The position numbers were made by a program, and so were the translations under genes. The notes under the pieces are model-generated. The model was given only the letters and a program-made list of their open reading frames with translations, did no database searches and was not told the origin of the DNA. From assembly GCA_947311845.1 (NCBI GenBank), contig CAMZMU010000034.1, positions 83,010,079 to 83,074,078 of the forward strand: a stretch of DNA of 64,000 bases, read 5' to 3'. Each line of letters opens with the position of its first letter. Position 1 is the first letter of the stretch. Shown here one piece after another: positions 33,199 to 45,500 of the stretch. The stretch comes from Poa pratensis. Its lineage: Eukaryota; Streptophyta; Magnoliopsida; Poales; Poaceae.

Positions 33199-35282
33199 TT
33201 CTTACTTTCTGCGCCTAGCTGAAAGGCGTTAAAGAAAAGCGCTTATGGGAGACAACCCATTATTTTATTTCTGCAATTTTTCTTTTCTTTTTGAGTCAAG
33301 GAGTTGTTTACTTCTGTAACAATTCCTTTGTATCTTTATTTTATCGCATTGTTGTGCCAAGTATTGCCTCTAATAGGAAGATGATGCTAGATTTGGATTT
33401 CTGCGCAGGAACAGATTTCTGCTGTTCACCGTTTTACTTCTGTAAAATCACAGAAAAATTATTTAAATCTGCAAATTTTTGTGCGTGATCCTCAGATATG
33501 TACGCATCTTTCGTTAGTTTAAAGTTTTTCGATCTGAGCAACGTAAGTGCCTCGAAAAAATTCGTCTTTGCGGACTGTTCTGTTTAGACAGATTCTGTCT
33601 TTTATTTTTCGCATTCTCTCTTTTACTAGTGTTGAGTGGAATTCTTTTTTAGGGTGAAGAGCTTCACATAACATCAGTGGCAGTAGTTAATGTTAAAAGT
33701 AACGGTCATGTTTGTGTCCTTATAGAACATGTGAGTTTTTGATTGTGCACTAACCCTCTAATGAGAATTACTTGAGTTTGGTGTGGCGGAAGTTTTCAAG
33801 GGTCAAGAGAGAAGGATGATATAATGTGATCAAGAAGAGTGAAGAGCTTAAGCTTGGGGATGCTCCCATGGATCACCCCAGCATATTTCAAGAAGACTCA
33901 AGCGTCTAAGCTTGGGGATGCCCAAGGCATCCCCTTCTTCATCAGCAACTTATCAGGTCATCTCTAGTGAAACTATATTTTAATTCTTTCACATCATATG
34001 TGCTTTACTTGGAGCGTCTGTGTGCTTTTATTTTCAGTATTTTATTTTTTTATGGTCAACTTGATTGGACCCAGCATTCTTGATTGGGAGAGAGACACGC
34101 TCCGCTTTTTCATATGAATACTCCTATTCTTCACTTATACTTGTTGAGTATTCTTATCTAGCTATTGCTATGCTTTTAGCTCCTGTTTTGCATGCATCTC
34201 TTATTCAGAGCTGTTAGTTCTTTTAAAGAAAGTACTCTCTTGCTTCACTTATAATTGTTTGGAGAGTTTATGTTGAAATAAATTGATTGGTGTTTGGTTG
34301 GAACAGAAAATGTTGCATGTGGTAGATGGTATAATGGAAAAAGCTTACATATTCTTGTAGATCACTGTATTGGATAATTTGATACTTGTCAATTGTTTTG
34401 AGTTATCAAGTAGTTCATGTTTAAGCTTTTGTATCATGTAGTTAAAACCTATTAATGAAGAACTACCGTAAAGCTCGTTGAAATTTGGTTTGCATGATTG
34501 GTATCTCTAAGGTCTAGATATTTTCTAGTAAAAGGGTTTGGTTAACAAGGAAGACAGTGTAGAGTCTTATAATGCTTGCAATATGTTTTCATATAAGTCT
34601 TGCTGTGTCGGTTGATATCCTGTGTTTGCTTCAAATAACCTTGCTAGCCTAAACTCTGTACTGAGAGGGAATGCTTCTCGTGCATCCAAAACCTTGAGCC
34701 AAAATCCATGCCATCTGTGTCCACCATAACTACCTATATGTGGTATTTCCTTGCCATTCCAAGTAAATTTTTCATGTGCTACCTTTAAACTATTCAAAAT
34801 ATTACTCCTATTTTGTGTCAATGTTTACCAAGCTCATGAGGACGGGGTGGATGTCTTTATGTCAACTGTCAAACAGACTTTACCACCGGACTAGCGGCAT
34901 ATACATCCGCTTATCCATTAATTTTGCAAAAAGAGCTGGCAAATGGGGTGCCCAGTCCCAATTAATTACAACTTTAACCGCTTAATTCTCTTCACATTTT
35001 TGCCCTGATTTATCAGTCAAGCAATGACAAACAGTGAAATATCTGCATGTGTAAACAAAAGAGAAGAGGGATGATCTGCCTTGCTGGTAGAAATAACGTC
35101 CTTCATGGGAGCCGCTCTTAAAAGTCTGGTTGGCAGGGGTCATATTGTACTTTCCATTTTCTGATTCGTTGACAATTAACAAACACCTCCCAAAACTTAT
35201 TTTTACTCTCTATATGATTTCAAAAACTTAAAAAGCTCTAGCACATGATTTAATCCCTGCTTCCCTCTGCGAAGGGCCTTTC
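33199..35282 (+). other. Gypsy 3' untranslated region (left part)
   Basis: This is noncoding, T-rich sequence. Two extra copies of the polypurine-tract-like motif aagcttggggatgc occur at about 33850 and 33908 in addition to the one used at 47681-47693. It resumes at 47207-47694 after the nested element. Confidence 0.75.
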
Positions 35283-35287
35283 TTTTA

Positions 35288-38200
35288 TGTGACACCCCTC
35301 CCTGGCACATCTCGCCAGAGAGGCGGTCGTCCCGTGCGCCAGCCCAAGATATCTGGCCGCACGTCGCGACAGTGTAACATAGTGGAAATCATTACACAAT
35401 CAGGCACATGAAGTGCTACATATGGTTTACAAGGCCATCTAGGCATGACAAAATATCAAGCCAAGCATGGCTCAGGACAGAGTTTAACTGGCAGCGGAAG
35501 TCGACTATGGCAACGGCTTGGAGCGGCTCCACTCCACAGGTATCTGGCTGGGCTACTGATCCTAGCACGCTCTGGCTCCAAATCCTCGCTAAGGTAGAAG
35601 ATGAATCCTCGCCAAAATCTGGCCAAAACACGAGGCCCGTGAGTACATTAAATATGCACTCAGCAAGTATCGCCACTTACTACAAACAATCCAACAATCA
35701 TGCAGCAAGACATACACTGGAAATAAAATACTACACATGGCAAGTATCTACTCTAGGTACATGACATAAAAGTAGTATGGCATCACAAGCAAGACATGGC
35801 ATAAGCAAACAATGGGGTATTACCAGTGTAGAGTCCAAGCCAGGTGGGGTTGGATCGTGCACCGGTAATCACACAACGAGCTTACCTGTGACGAGTAGAC
35901 GAGTGTAACAGTTGGTAGCAAATAATACACTCAACATCCGTAATCACTGCTAGGCACTCTGGCCTCAACTTTCCACTTTGGGCATGCACGGTTGATGTTG
36001 GCTCAGGCCTACCTATAGGCTTCCAACGATCACACCGCCATCCCAACTCACGGGTTACCAACAACATCTTAATACAAAGTTCCCTGCATCGTTTTATTTG
36101 TTCACTTAATGTAATCAGGTCGTTGATTTATTCTTTCAAACAAGTCTTAAGTTTAGCCTCCGGACACGACGAGGACACACAGTGTGACTGACTCTGAACT
36201 GTTGTTCCATATCCTAGGAACAAGGCTAGCTGGCTAGGTTGATGCTCTCGAGAGTTTGCTCTACCACCTATCAGAATGCACCCCACTCAGCCGACACCTC
36301 AGGTTTATCACGCCCAAAGTCGTACTAAGCAAAAATACACTCTCGTGACGGTCCACTTGCTAAGACACTCTCCCGCACCACCCTATGCGCATGGCACAAC
36401 GGGCAAGTAAATCCGGCACATCCCCTGGCGCTACCAGGTATGCCTAGCTCCGGACTCCCTATCACAGTCGAACCCGTGCCTGTCGACCTCTCCCCTCGGA
36501 CAGCGCAACCGAACGACTGCGCCCAATGGATGGCACAAAAGGGGCTCAACAACCTACTAGGTCACGGTCCTCCCACGAGACAACGGTGATATCGCATGCA
36601 AGGGTTCAGATTAGTGGCACTATGAATAGACCTTATCGCTGTTTGGAGGGGTGTTTCATTTAATCAAGTTTCATCACAACAAGTCCCAAAACAGAGGATT
36701 AGTCCAGCATAATAATCACGACATCAATATCATAAATCAACAACAACAAGGCATTAGCAACATAAGATAAGCACATAACAATAACAGCACAAAATCAACA
36801 TATCACTTGCAGGTAGAAATATCAAAATAACAATAATAATAATACCCGGGTGACTGTGGCGGGAGACCCGGCCGGTGTCACTCGGGGGTTAGTGTTCACA
36901 GAATAATAGCATAATATTCCCCCCACTTCCTCGGCTGAGGCGGGAGACCCTGCCATTGCCCGGAAATGGGAGTGTCATCGTAAAAGGATAACCGAAAAGC
37001 ACTCATAAAAATGAGAGAGCATCCATTCCACTCAAAGGTTACCCCGACGTGGTGTCAGCATCTCGGCAAAAGAACCAGAAAGGCAGCTCCCATGCGTCGC
37101 AGTCCGGAAGGTCTATGCCAACCATATTTGACGGTGGGACAAGGCAACTAACTCTTTTGGCGAATGCCCCCAACCCCGAGGATCCTAAGACGACATTCGT
37201 CCGCTCCTCCCCTCGGCGCAGAGGAAAAAGAACCAAACAAAGCCCCGCAAGCGAGACGCACAGTTGTAATAATTCCCCCATTCCCTCGGCTGAGGCGGGA
37301 GACCCGGCCATTGCCCCGAGAATGGGAGTGTTGCACAGATAAGCAATATAAAGTAGTGCAATAATATAACATGCAGTATGACAAATGCAGCAATACAATG
37401 CTCACATAAAATACAGACAATAAACAGACACGCAATAATAGACACAGCAGTATAACAGTAGACAGACATAACACATGGCATGATATTAAGCTAACAAACA
37501 AACATTGCGGGACTGATCACAGCAAGGGTTAGCTTGCCTCTGGAGATGGTCTTGAATTGGTTTGGGAAAATCTCGGACTCGCCGGGAGTCGGAATCCCGG
37601 AGAACGCCTAATCCACGAAACGATCAACGACGTATTAAATATAGGCAGTGAAAATAAGTTGCTCCAAAAACAGCAAGACTGGCATCACTGGCTAGGCCTC
37701 GTCGAGTTACAAATTTAGAAATTTGAATCGACTAAAACGGAGCTACGGTTTAGAAACTACGGGCGTTTGAAAAACTTACCAGCAGAAAAAGAAAAACAGC
37801 GCTGCAGAAAAAAAAACTGCCCGGGCCGCATCTCTGCGCGGTTGGGCCTTGCTGGGCCGGGGATGGCCTGCTGCGCCGCTGCACGGGCTGGGCTGGTTGC
37901 GAAAATCGAGAAAGCCGTTTCCCTCTCTGGAAAACGTAAAACGCGAGATACGCCTTCACTTATCCATCGTGGCGCCGTGGGCCAGGCCGGGCCCACCTGT
38001 CGGCGTCTACCACCTGCCACGCTGGAGGCCAGCTGGCCATCGTCTTCTCTGCGTTGCGGACGAGCGGGAAGAAACCCGACACGGCGCAGGCGAGCACGGC
38101 CACCTGCGGCCGCCGCTTCTCCGGTGGGCGTCGCCGGCCGCCACGGGCATGGGGGGGAGCGCCCCGTCACGCCGCTTCGGAGGGTGGAGGCGGCAGCCAC

Positions 38201-39937
38201 GGAGAGGCAGGGAAGACGATGCCTCGATGTGCATCCCGCAAGCTCGCCGCCGGCGGTCGAGGACGGCCACGAGTCTACGGTCTACCAAAGTCCAAAAGGA
38301 CTTGACTGGGTGGTGGAGGGGGTCGAGGGGATCATCTCTGCGAGTTTAATCGAAGAATGGCTCGGTCATGGGCTTGCCACGGTCGACGGACCAACGGCGG
38401 CGACCCCGGCCGATTTCTGAGCAGAGCTCGGCCATCTCGAACTATCAGAGCAGAGGAGGTTTCCAGGGGGAGGGGAGGGTGCAGTGCATCGCTGAGGGAG
38501 GCCCTGGGCTCCTTTTATAGCCCGAGGGGCAGAGGGCAAGGGCACGGGGGTGTGGACGCCGTGGCGGCGCGTGGCCGGTGCTCCAGTGACCACAGAGGGG
38601 GAGTGGATAAGCGCGACGCGCTGGAGCTACAGGGGTGAGCACGAGGTGTACTGGAGCGTCGGTGCGTCGTGTAGTTCCTGGAAGGGGACTGCTCGTGCGG
38701 CGCGGCGTTTAGCTGCTGGCGGCGCCCGGTGGACGGCGCCTAACTCCGGCCGGAAATTAATGGGGAGGGGATGGGGTTGCGTCTGGTCTAAGCTAGATGA
38801 GCAGGAGGGGTCTGGGTCGCGTCCGGGGTTCGGCGGAACCAGGGAACAGCAGAGGAGCCGGAGGAACAGCGCGGCGGCGCTGTTTGGGCTAGGTTGCGCC
38901 GGCGGTGACCACGCAGGAGGTCATGCCGATATCGGAATCGTGACGTTTCTCTCAACCTAAGGCACTAGAAGAAAAAGTGATCGCGTCACTTGGTGCCAAA
39001 TTTGATTCCCTACAACTTCTCTGACTAGAGTTTCTGCTAATTCGCAGGTTGATTCGACTAAGATTTTCAAAATACAGTACTGGTCAGAAATTAAAATTGT
39101 CGTTTGGAGGGGCAAACCATGTTTGGTTTGAACCAAACTTGGTCCAGAGGTGTAGGGTCTACTAGAGCATGCAACTAGGTGCTTGCTTCTCAATACAAAA
39201 ATCATTTGGGCTAGATTTTGAAATCCGTTGAGTTTAGGGCAGAAACTTGCAGAAGGAAAAGGTCCAACATTTTCCTAACAAGCTACCCAAAGTTTAGCAC
39301 AAAGGGGCTACACACTGCCTAGAGATCACTCTCTAATTTTGGTGGAATTTTTGGAGACATTAAAATAGGGGTTCCTTTGGAAATTGCAAAAAGGCAGGAA
39401 AAGAGCATTACAAAGGAAGTACCTCAAATAATGCCCAAATGGAGTTGGGACAATGGGATGAAATGTTCAGGAGGTGAAATCATGCACATACCCAAAATGG
39501 CATAATTTTTGGAGGTTCCTAGCTTGGTTAAAATATTTCTGGACTAGAAATGGCAGTTTGGAAAATATTGGCTAACTTGGGAATATTGCATTGGAGTATG
39601 CAATATTTTTGCATGGATGGTCTTTATGTGGACATGGGGTCCTCTGGTATTTTTGGTGGGATTTATTTGGCTATGGAAATGGGCTTTCCTTTTGTAAGTG
39701 GAGAAAAAGGGTTTAAATGGTTTAATGATTAGGGCTAGGGTTTTCGAGAGAAAACTTTAGCAACAAAATCACCAAAGCATTGGAGAGGTTCACGGATCAT
39801 TGGGAAATTTTGAGAGAGCAATTCCAAAGTCAAATTATCCCCAAAAGAATTGAAGAAACATTTAGGAGAAATAGAAAAAGTTTTTCAGGTGTCAGAAAAC
39901 ACCGCTAAAATTAGGTCCCAAATTTTGGGGTGTTACA
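35288..39937 (-). repeat. 3' LTR of the giant-LTR element
   Basis: It is nearly identical to 42549-47201. The LTR holds a repeated motif (cctcggctgaggcgggagac then cc/ggccattgccc) at about 36938 and 37285, and a GC-rich block at about 37800-38900 with overlapping open frames on both strands. I regard those frames as compositional. Confidence 0.93.
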
Positions 39938-40698
39938 GACCTTCCCCCCTTAAAAAGAATCTCGTCCCGAGATTCGGGGAGTTATACAAGATAATCTTGA
40001 ACGGTCCATTTATACCCCAATTAAAACTTTTCTACAAAAATACTGGCATTTTTATTATGGTAAATCTAAGGTCTTTGTTCTACCAGACATAGACATGGCA
40101 AACATCAAACAAGATTTACAATCAAACTATCAATCAACAACCAAGAATTTATTTTAGGCAAACTACTGCCACAAGTTTGGGAAGACAAAAATTCTACGGT
40201 TTTATTTTACAAAAGCTGTATATTCATTTTCATGTATACACAGGTTTTGAAAAAATGTAAACAGGGTTTCTTTTTAAAAGAAAGTTATCTGTATCACCAA
40301 TAATTGGTTCACAGACACAGTGGAATTTTTCCCAAAATTAATTTTGCAAGGGTTTTTCCCTAAAAAGACTGGAACGAGAGGGATTCGCCTTGGATAAAGG
40401 ATAGGAGTACCCGGAGATTTTCTGTTTACTCACTGACATGTGGGACCGGGGTCCACCTGGCAGTCTCCTTCTCTCTTTCTTTCTTCTTCTTCCTCGCGCT
40501 TCCTCGCTCTGTCCACTGCTGGTTCTCAGTGCGCGGAGCACTCCACTACGGCACTGCTGCGCGTGCGGTCTGCCGAGGCAGCGGCCATCACGGCTTTGGG
40601 GAACGTCGCCTCGACGGTTTCGCGCCATCGTGCGAGTACTGCTCGCGATTCTTTCTCTTTTCCCGCGTGCGGTGTCGAGGAGCGGCATCTGAGCTCCG

Positions 40699-40746
40699 GC
40701 TATAAACCAGATATCTCTGAAATCCTCTCTTCTTTCATTGCAACCA
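40699..40746 (+). promoter_or_regulatory. TATA promoter for the antisense ORF
   Basis: GGCTATAAACC (TATAAA at 40701-40706) lies 40 bp upstream of an ATG in strong context (gcaaccATGGG, 40746). A pyrimidine-rich atcctctcttctttcattg follows the TATA at the distance expected for a start site near 40731. It is oriented opposite to the element's own transcription. Confidence 0.5.
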
Positions 40747-41117
40747 TGGGCTTCGTCCAAAGCTTCTTCAGAGCCTACGTCGAGATGCTGGAGAGGGCGG
40801 GCTTCATCGGGCATGTGCTCATCGTCGTGCTCTTCGGGATCTCGTCCACGGTAGTGGGCGGACTACTGTTTGCGGCGGTGGTCTTCCTGATCTTTGGCCT
40901 GTGCAACTGGTGGTCTGGCGCTGGTGCTGATGCTGCGGTGGAGCTGGCGGCTGCGGCGGAGGGGCAGGTTGCGCCGCCGGTTGCTGAGGTGGCCGCTCTT
41001 CCAGCTGGAGGTGAGCCGGCCGCTCGAGCCGTCCGTCGCCGTCGCGTGGCTCGCGACTCGGCTTCGGGTGAGCCAGGCTCATCTTCTAGCAACGCCACTG
41101 AGGTTGAGAGGGAGTAG
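40746..41117 (+). CDS. Antisense ORF: small membrane protein (123 aa)
   Basis: I do not recognise the family. I chose the ATG at 40746 over the longer frame from 40440 because of the TATA box and start context. The protein has an amphipathic N-terminus (about residues 1-20), one long or two short membrane segments (about 23-52, GHVLIVVLFG...FLIFGLCNWW), an Ala/Pro-rich stretch (57-95), an Arg patch (RRRR, 97-100) and a Ser-rich acidic tail. It runs against the host element, between the missing pol and the 3' LTR. That is where antisense additional ORFs are known in Tat-lineage Gypsy elements. Function is unknown; the open frame is intact. Confidence 0.55.
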   Translation: MGFVQSFFRAYVEMLERAGFIGHVLIVVLFGISSTVVGGLLFAAVVFLIFGLCNWWSGAGADAAVELAAAAEGQVAPPVAEVAALPAGGEPAARAVRRRRVARDSASGEPGSSSSNATEVERE

Positions 41118-41527
41118 AATTTCTGGGGTGCCTTTGCATCTGTACTGAGGTAGTTGTAGTGTTCTATGTTGGAGTAGAACTTGTATCTTTTGATTCTGTA
41201 ATTTCCCTTCTGTACTGAACTTAGTGGACGTAACAAATTTGTCTTCTCTGATGAACTGGAGCAGGATTTGCATTTCTGAACTTTTCTCAGCTGCCACAAA
41301 TCTGGTCTTGCAGCACAGATAGAATTGCAGAGGCACTAGCATATAGATAAGAGAACTGGCTACACTAAGAAAATATTTTTATAGAAAATAACCCTCCATT
41401 ACAAGCAAACACAAACAAACAGACAAACAAACAACCAAACAACCTCACTGGTTCTCACCTACATCATACAAGCGCCACTCAGGCTAACTGAAACAGGGGT
41501 CCTACTTCGCTTGATGGTTTCTGGTAG

Positions 41528-42295
41528 TCAGGGAGCGCGGCCGAGACGAAGAGTGGTGTCCACACCTCCATCTTCCGCGGGGTGGGGAATTGCAGGTACG
41601 CCTTCGGGTACCGCATCCTGTGCTTCGATGAACTGGTGAACTGTGGCTGAGGCTTCTGCTGGAATGGCCTGGAAACGGAGTCCTGGCGCAAGGTTCCTTG
41701 ATTCCGTGAGCTGAAGTCTAACTTGGATGAGGCTGCGCCTAGTGGTCACGAGTTCTTCCAGTAGGGAATCGCAGAGCGTTGACATTGCAATTCCGTAGGC
41801 GACGCTGCTAATAAGAGCAGGGTCGGCTTCGTTGTTGGCGGAGGCTTGGATCAGCTCTTCTCCAGGTAGGGGCCTGGCTGGAATAAAGCGGAACGCTCGA
41901 CTTTGCGCTATCGCCGGCTCTGAGTGCCGGAGACGAGCAAGGCCTTCCCAAGCTGCTTTCTGGATGGCTTGATCCAGAGTAGGCATGTTCCTACCACGAA
42001 TCACTTGGGACTTCCTTGGGCGGGAGGGATATGTACTGATGCGTACGTCTGCTCGAAAGTCACCCCCAGGAAATGGGACCGAACTTTTGAACACGACATA
42101 ACGAGGGCGAAAACGGCAACCGAGGAGATCACAGACTTTACTAAGGACTAGCGGAAAGCCGAGGTGTTCATCGGCCGTGGTCTCTAGGAGAAAGGTGGGC
42201 CTCACTGGCAATTCACTCGGGGCTTTGGAACTGGAGCAAGACATGAGAGCAAGATCTCTCAGTGGGGTTCTACTTCGATGGAGTTGGGTTGCCAA
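41528..42295 (-). CDS. Sense ORF downstream of the primer binding site (255 aa)
   Basis: The frame is open from ATG at 42295, about 235 bp after the primer binding site, and is the element's only sense gene. A second ATG in frame at 42244 (MSCSSSKAP) is an alternative start. I see no zinc knuckle, protease, RT or integrase motif, no signal peptide and no membrane segment. The middle reads like a folded domain (YVVFKSSVPFPGGDFRADV, then a helix-rich TLDQAIQKAAWEGLARLRH). A Leu/Arg-rich region at about residues 165-200 could be a coiled coil. Its place before gag corresponds to the extra upstream ORF of Ogre/Tat Gypsy elements. Function unknown. Confidence 0.6.
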   Translation of the reverse strand: MATQLHRSRTPLRDLALMSCSSSKAPSELPVRPTFLLETTADEHLGFPLVLSKVCDLLGCRFRPRYVVFKSSVPFPGGDFRADVRISTYPSRPRKSQVIRGRNMPTLDQAIQKAAWEGLARLRHSEPAIAQSRAFRFIPARPLPGEELIQASANNEADPALISSVAYGIAMSTLCDSLLEELVTTRRSLIQVRLQLTESRNLAPGLRFQAIPAEASATVHQFIEAQDAVPEGVPAIPHPAEDGGVDTTLRLGRAP

Positions 42296-42531
42296 GGTTA
42301 GCAGGCGAGGGTGGGGATGAACGGCAGCTAGGACTGGGGTCTCTTATAGGATGGGTTGTGTCGGCTCCTTCTCTTGGAAGAAACCGGCGAGTGGGTCAGG
42401 TCCTACTGCACCTTACTGGGGACCGACACTAGCCATGCCAGTTAGGCGGAGATGGGTTAAATCCATCGGCCTCACTGTCGGCAAAGGTAAGGCTGGGCTT
42501 CCATGCTAGGGTAGTCTACAGCCAGCCTGGT

Positions 42532-42543
42532 GCTCTGATACCA
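42532..42543 (-). other. Primer binding site of the giant-LTR element
   Basis: TGGTATCAGAGC on the minus strand, about 5 bp inside the 5' LTR edge at 42549, is complementary to tRNA-iMet. It shows that the element can in principle be primed. Confidence 0.9.
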
Positions 42544-42548
42544 CGCTC

Positions 42549-45500
42549 TGTGACACCCCTCCCTGGCACATCTCGCCAGAGAGGCGGTCGTCCCGTGCGC
42601 CAGCCCAAGATATCTGGCCGCACGTCGCGACAGTGTAACATAGTGGAAATCATTACACAATCAGGCACATGAAGTGCTACATATGGTTTACAAGGCCATC
42701 TAGGCATGACAAAATATCAAGCCAAGCATGGCTCAGGACAGAGTTTAACTGGCAGCGGAAGTCGACTATGGCAACGGCTTGGAGCGGCTCCACTCCACAG
42801 GTATCTGGCTGGGCTACTGATCCTAGCACGCTCTGGCTCCAAATCCTCGCTAAGGTAGAAGATGAATCCTCGCCAAAATCTGGCCAAAACACGAGGCCCG
42901 TGAGTACATTAAATATGCACTCAGCAAGTATCGCCACTTACTACAAACAATCCAACAATCATGCAGCAAGACATACACTGGAAATAAAATACTACACATG
43001 GCAAGTATCTACTCTAGGTACATGACATAAAAGTAGTATGGCATCACAAGCAAGACATGGCATAAGCAAACAATGGGGTATTACCAGTGTAGAGTCCAAG
43101 CCAGGTGGGGTTGGATCGTGCACCGGTAATCACACAACGAGCTTACCTGTGACGAGTAGACGAGTGTAACAGTTGGTAGCAAATAATACACTCAACATCC
43201 GTAATCACTGCTAGGCACTCTGGCCTCAACTTTCCACTTTGGGCATGCACGGTTGATGTTGGCTCAGGCCTACCTATAGGCTTCCAACGATCACACCGCC
43301 ATCCCAACTCACGGGTTACCAACAACATCTTAATACAAAGTTCCCTGCATCGTTTTATTTGTTCACTTAATGTAATCAGGTCGTTGATTTATTCTTTCAA
43401 ACAAGTCTTAAGTTTAGCCTCCGGACACGACGAGGACACACAGTGTGACTGACTCTGAACTGTTGTTCCATATCCTAGGAACAAGGCTAGCTGGCTAGGT
43501 TGATGCTCTCGAGAGTTTGCTCTACCACCTATCAGAATGCACCCCACTCAGCCGACACCTCAGGTTTATCACGCCCAAAGTCGTACTAAGCAAAAATACA
43601 CTCTCGTGACGGTCCACTTGCTAAGACACTCTCCCGCACCACCCTATGCGCATGGCACAACGGGCAAGTAAATCCGGCACATCCCCTGGCGCTACCAGGT
43701 ATGCCTAGCTCCGGACTCCCTATCACAGTCGAACCCGTGCCTGTCGACCTCTCCCCTCGGACAGCGCAACCGAACGACTGCGCCCAATGGATGGCACAAA
43801 AGGGGCTCAACAACCTACTAGGTCACGGTCCTCCCACGAGACAACGGTGATATCGCATGCAAGGGTTCAGATTAGTGGCACTATGAATAGACCTTATCGC
43901 TGTTTGGAGGGGTGTTTCATTTAATCAAGTTTCATCACAACAAGTCCCAAAACAGAGGATTAGTCCAGCATAATAATCACGACATCAATATCATAAATCA
44001 ACAACAACAAGGCATTAGCAACATAAGATAAGCACATAACAATAACAGCACAAAATCAACATATCACTTGCAGGTAGAAATATCAAAATAACAATAATAA
44101 TAATACCCGGGTGACTGTGGCGGGAGACCCGGCCGGTGTCACTCGGGGGTTAGTGTTCACAGAATAATAGCATAATATTCCCCCCCCCACTTCCTCGGCT
44201 GAGGCGGGAGACCCTGCCATTGCCCCGGAAATGGGAGTGTCATCGTAAAAGGATAACCGAAAAGCACTCATAAAAATGAGAGAGCATCCATTCCACTCAA
44301 AGGTTACCCCGACGTGGTGTCAGCATCTCGGCAAAAGAACCAGAAAGGCAGCTCCCATGCGTCGCAGTCCGGAAGGTCTATGCCAACCATATTTGACGGT
44401 GGGACAAGGCAACTAACTCTTTTGGCGAATGCCCCCAACCCCGAGGATCCTAAGACGACATTCGTCCGCTCCTCCCTCGGCGCAGAGGAAAAAGAACCAA
44501 ACAAAGCCCCGCAAGCGAGACGCACAGTTGTAATAATTCCCCCATTCCCTCGGCTGAGGCGGGAGACCCGGCCATTGCCCGAGAATGGGAGTGTTGCACA
44601 GATAAGCAATATAAAGTAGTGCAATAATATAACATGCAGTATGACAAATGCAGCAATACAATGCTCACATAAAATACAGACAATAAACAGACACGCAATA
44701 ATAGACACAGCAGTATAACAGTAGACAGACATAACACATGGCATGATATTAAGCTAACAAACAAACATTGCGGGACTGATCACAGCAAGGGTTAGCTTGC
44801 CTCTGGAGATGGTCTTGAATTGGTTTGGGAAAATCTCGGACTCGCCGGGAGTCGGAATCCCGGAGAACGCCTAATCCACGAAACGATCAACGACGTATTA
44901 AATATAGGCAGTGAAAATAAGTTGCTCCAAAAACAGCAAGACTGGCATCACTGGCTAGGCCTCGTCGAGTTACAAATTTAGAAATTTGAATCGACTAAAA
45001 CGGAGCTACGGTTTAGAAACTACGGGCGTTTGAAAAACTTACCAGCAGAAAAAGAAAAACAGCGCTGCAGAAAAAAAAAACTGCCCGGGCCGCATCTCTG
45101 CGCGGTTGGGCCTTGCTGGGCCGGGGATGGCCTGCTGCGCCGCTGCACGGGCTGGGCTGGTTGCGAAAATCGAGAAAGCCGTTTCCCTCTCTGGAAAACG
45201 TAAAACGCGAGATACGCCTTCACTTATCCATCGTGGCGCCGTGGGCCAGGCCGGGCCCACCTGTCGGCGTCTACCACCTGCCACGCTGGAGGCCAGCTGG
45301 CCATCGTCTTCTCTGCGTTGCGGACGAGCGGGAAGAAACCCGACACGGCGCAGGCGAGCACGGCCACCTGCGGCCGCCGCTTCTCCGGTGGGCGTCGCCG
45401 GCCGCCACGGGCATGGGGGGGAGCGCCCCGTCACGCCGCTTCGGAGGGTGGAGGCGGCAGCCACGGAGAGGCAGGGAAGACGATGCCTCGATGTGCATCC

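Noticed and set aside
37757..38960. Several long overlapping frames (93-217 aa) in the GC-rich block of the giant LTR, repeated at 45039-46225
   Set aside because: They are open on both strands at once, lack any recognisable motif, and follow GC composition. They lie inside an LTR and I see no start context or splice signals.
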